Origin: JAZSQZ01 sp045538175
Lineage (GTDB): Bacteria; Bacillota; Clostridia; Christensenellales; UBA1242
Reading direction: 5' to 3'
Assembly (NCBI GenBank): GCA_045538175.1
Contig: JAZSQZ010000079.1
Location: 1 to 6,347 of the forward strand
DNA: 6,347 nt
Within the stretch, counting starts at the first letter, position 1. Every line of letters begins with the position of its first letter. Positions 5,101 through 6,347 of the stretch are shown one piece after another. The position numbers and the translations under genes are program-made. The notes under the pieces are model-generated. The model had not been told where the DNA came from. It saw only the letters and a list, made by a program, of their open reading frames with translations, and did not search any database.

Positions 5101-6347
5101 TTAAATTGTTTTAAGTATTAAAGACACTTCATTATAAAATTTTGAGTTGTTAAGGTTTGAAAAAACTTTCTTGTTTTCCTTAATGCATAAATAACCTTCG
5201 TATTGCTGAAACTCAAAGATTCCAAGTTGTACAAAAGTATACAAACAGAAAATAAATTGCTTATAACTTAACTTCTTCATTTGTGGGTTTGCAAGTTTAA
5301 TTTGCTTAAACATTGCAAGTTCATTTTCAAAAGATAACATAAGACTTGAAAACCTGCTTATAATCTTAAAATACTCACCAAAAACATTTCTGTCACTTGT
5401 AAGACCAACAAAAACTTCTCTATTTGCCTTTTTGTAGTCAGGCAAATAAACTTCTGCAATCGTATTTGCAAGTAGATTGTCAATATATCCCTTATTTAAA
5501 ACTTGATCAATAAAGATAATCTTTTTGTATGCATTAAAGTTTTTAAAGTTATTTGGTGCAAGCAAAATTGAGTTAACACCACTATTTTGAACAATTTCAA
5601 ACATATTATGATAGAAGAAATAATCCTTGTCGCCGTATTGATTAACAAAATTTATATAACTATCATAGGTTGAAGCAATAAAAAGAGTTCCAAAATAATC
5701 CTTACAAGAATCAATAATTAGATTTTGTAATTCTTCTTTTTTAAAGAAAGTTATTTTTCTCCTGCCACCTTCTTTAAAATATATTTGCTTTAGATATTCG
5801 CCATTGATAAAATCATTGTTTGATGGTTTTTTAATTTTGCCTGTAACAATGTTTTTGGCAATTCCCTTTACATATTTTTTGTTTTTATATTCATTTAACT
5901 GCAACTCAACCAAAACTTCTTGTTTATCGGTGTTTTTAAGTAAAGGCAAATACTTATGACTGTTGAAAGCAACAGCACTAAAGTTCTTAAGATTGATGTT
6001 AATATGGTTTGGAAATCTTGGCAAACTTGCAAATGTTGCAGAATTTTCTATTGTAAGTCTAAATAATGGTTTTGGATTTTGACAACCACAAGGTTCTAAT
6101 ACTTCTAAATCCTTTGCGAATTTTTCTGTAATCTGATCTACTCTTATATCATAGTCAAACGAGTTATGTGGCAAAAAGTCCTTTGGTGTGTAATTTTGTG
6201 ATAGAATATTGTTAAGATTTACAATAAAGTTCTTAAAGTTTTTGGTTTTTATTGTAAGGCCTGCAGCCATTTTGTGTCCACCAAAAGCTTCGACAACTTC
6301 TTTCATACTTGAAATGGTCTCAAAGATATTTATGTCGTTTATGCTTC
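5101..6347 (-). CDS. recJ: Single-stranded-DNA-specific exonuclease RecJ, C-terminal part (5' end off window)
   Basis: The frame is open from the right edge to TAA at 5103-5101, giving the last 415 residues or so; in-frame codons continue past the internal Met at 6306, so that Met is not the start. RecJ degrades single-stranded DNA 5' to 3' in recombination and repair. The DHHA1 nucleic-acid-binding motif is seen as FGGHKMAAGL at fragment residues 21-30, then the OB-fold region with LEPCGCQNPKPLFRL, corresponding to the usual LEPFGxGNPxPxF, and a long, weakly conserved C-terminal domain typical of Firmicute RecJ. The DHH catalytic domain with its metal-binding Asp and His residues lies outside the window. 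The long tail after GGH argues against the shorter DHH/DHHA1 phosphoesterase NrnA. No terminator separates it from rpsO, but rpsO has its own promoter. Confidence 0.9.
   Translation of the reverse strand, partial: SINDINIFETISSMKEVVEAFGGHKMAAGLTIKTKNFKNFIVNLNNILSQNYTPKDFLPHNSFDYDIRVDQITEKFAKDLEVLEPCGCQNPKPLFRLTIENSATFASLPRFPNHININLKNFSAVAFNSHKYLPLLKNTDKQEVLVELQLNEYKNKKYVKGIAKNIVTGKIKKPSNNDFINGEYLKQIYFKEGGRRKITFFKKEELQNLIIDSCKDYFGTLFIASTYDSYINFVNQYGDKDYFFYHNMFEIVQNSGVNSILLAPNNFKNFNAYKKIIFIDQVLNKGYIDNLLANTIAEVYLPDYKKANREVFVGLTSDRNVFGEYFKIISRFSSLMLSFENELAMFKQIKLANPQMKKLSYKQFIFCLYTFVQLGIFEFQQYEGYLCIKENKKVFSNLNNSKFYNEVSLILKTI

Noticed and set aside
1..6347. Mobile elements, CRISPR arrays, tRNA or rRNA genes
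   Set aside because: No transposase or integrase frame, spaced repeat array, terminal inverted repeat or cloverleaf was seen; the window is housekeeping sequence throughout.

Overview
The window is strongly AT-rich and every gene I can support lies on the minus strand, so transcription runs from position 6347 down to position 1. Gene content and order point to a low-GC Firmicute (Bacillota), most likely a member of the Clostridia. In direction of transcription the order is recJ (3' part), rpsO, pnp, a YlxY-type polysaccharide deacetylase, an M16 (YmxG/MlpA-type) metallopeptidase, and the 5' end of a probable FtsK/SpoIIIE DNA translocase. The stretch from rpsO to the translocase follows the Bacillus subtilis arrangement rpsO-pnpA-ylxY-mlpA-(several genes)-spoIIIE, but with the dpa/asd/dapG/dapA block missing between the last two. 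The YlxY subfamily is known almost only from endospore formers, so a spore-forming ancestor is likely. Whether this organism still sporulates cannot be told from here.

Layout from right to left: 6347-5101 is the C-terminal two thirds of RecJ, cut by the window edge. 5100-4982 is a 119-base gap holding a strong extended -10 promoter and a structured leader that looks like an S15 autoregulatory RNA. 4981-4721 is rpsO. 4720-4627 is the rpsO-pnp intercistronic region with a long imperfect hairpin and T-tract. 4626-2539 is pnp. 2527-2499 is a clean intrinsic terminator. 2484-1726 is the deacetylase. 1725-1646 holds a possible promoter. 1645-371 is the M16 peptidase. 370-259 holds a terminator-like hairpin whose left arm contains a consensus -10 box. 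258-1 is the start of the translocase gene, beginning at TTG. No non-coding stretch reaches 300 bases.

Functionally this is housekeeping DNA: DNA repair exonuclease (RecJ), small-subunit ribosomal protein S15, RNA turnover (PNPase), two envelope or protein-quality genes, and chromosome translocation. I see no mobile element, CRISPR array, toxin-antitoxin pair, tRNA or rRNA. The interesting content is regulatory RNA: the probable S15 leader, the rpsO-pnp hairpin, and the promoter embedded in a terminator in front of the translocase gene. I do not see an undescribed multi-gene system here.
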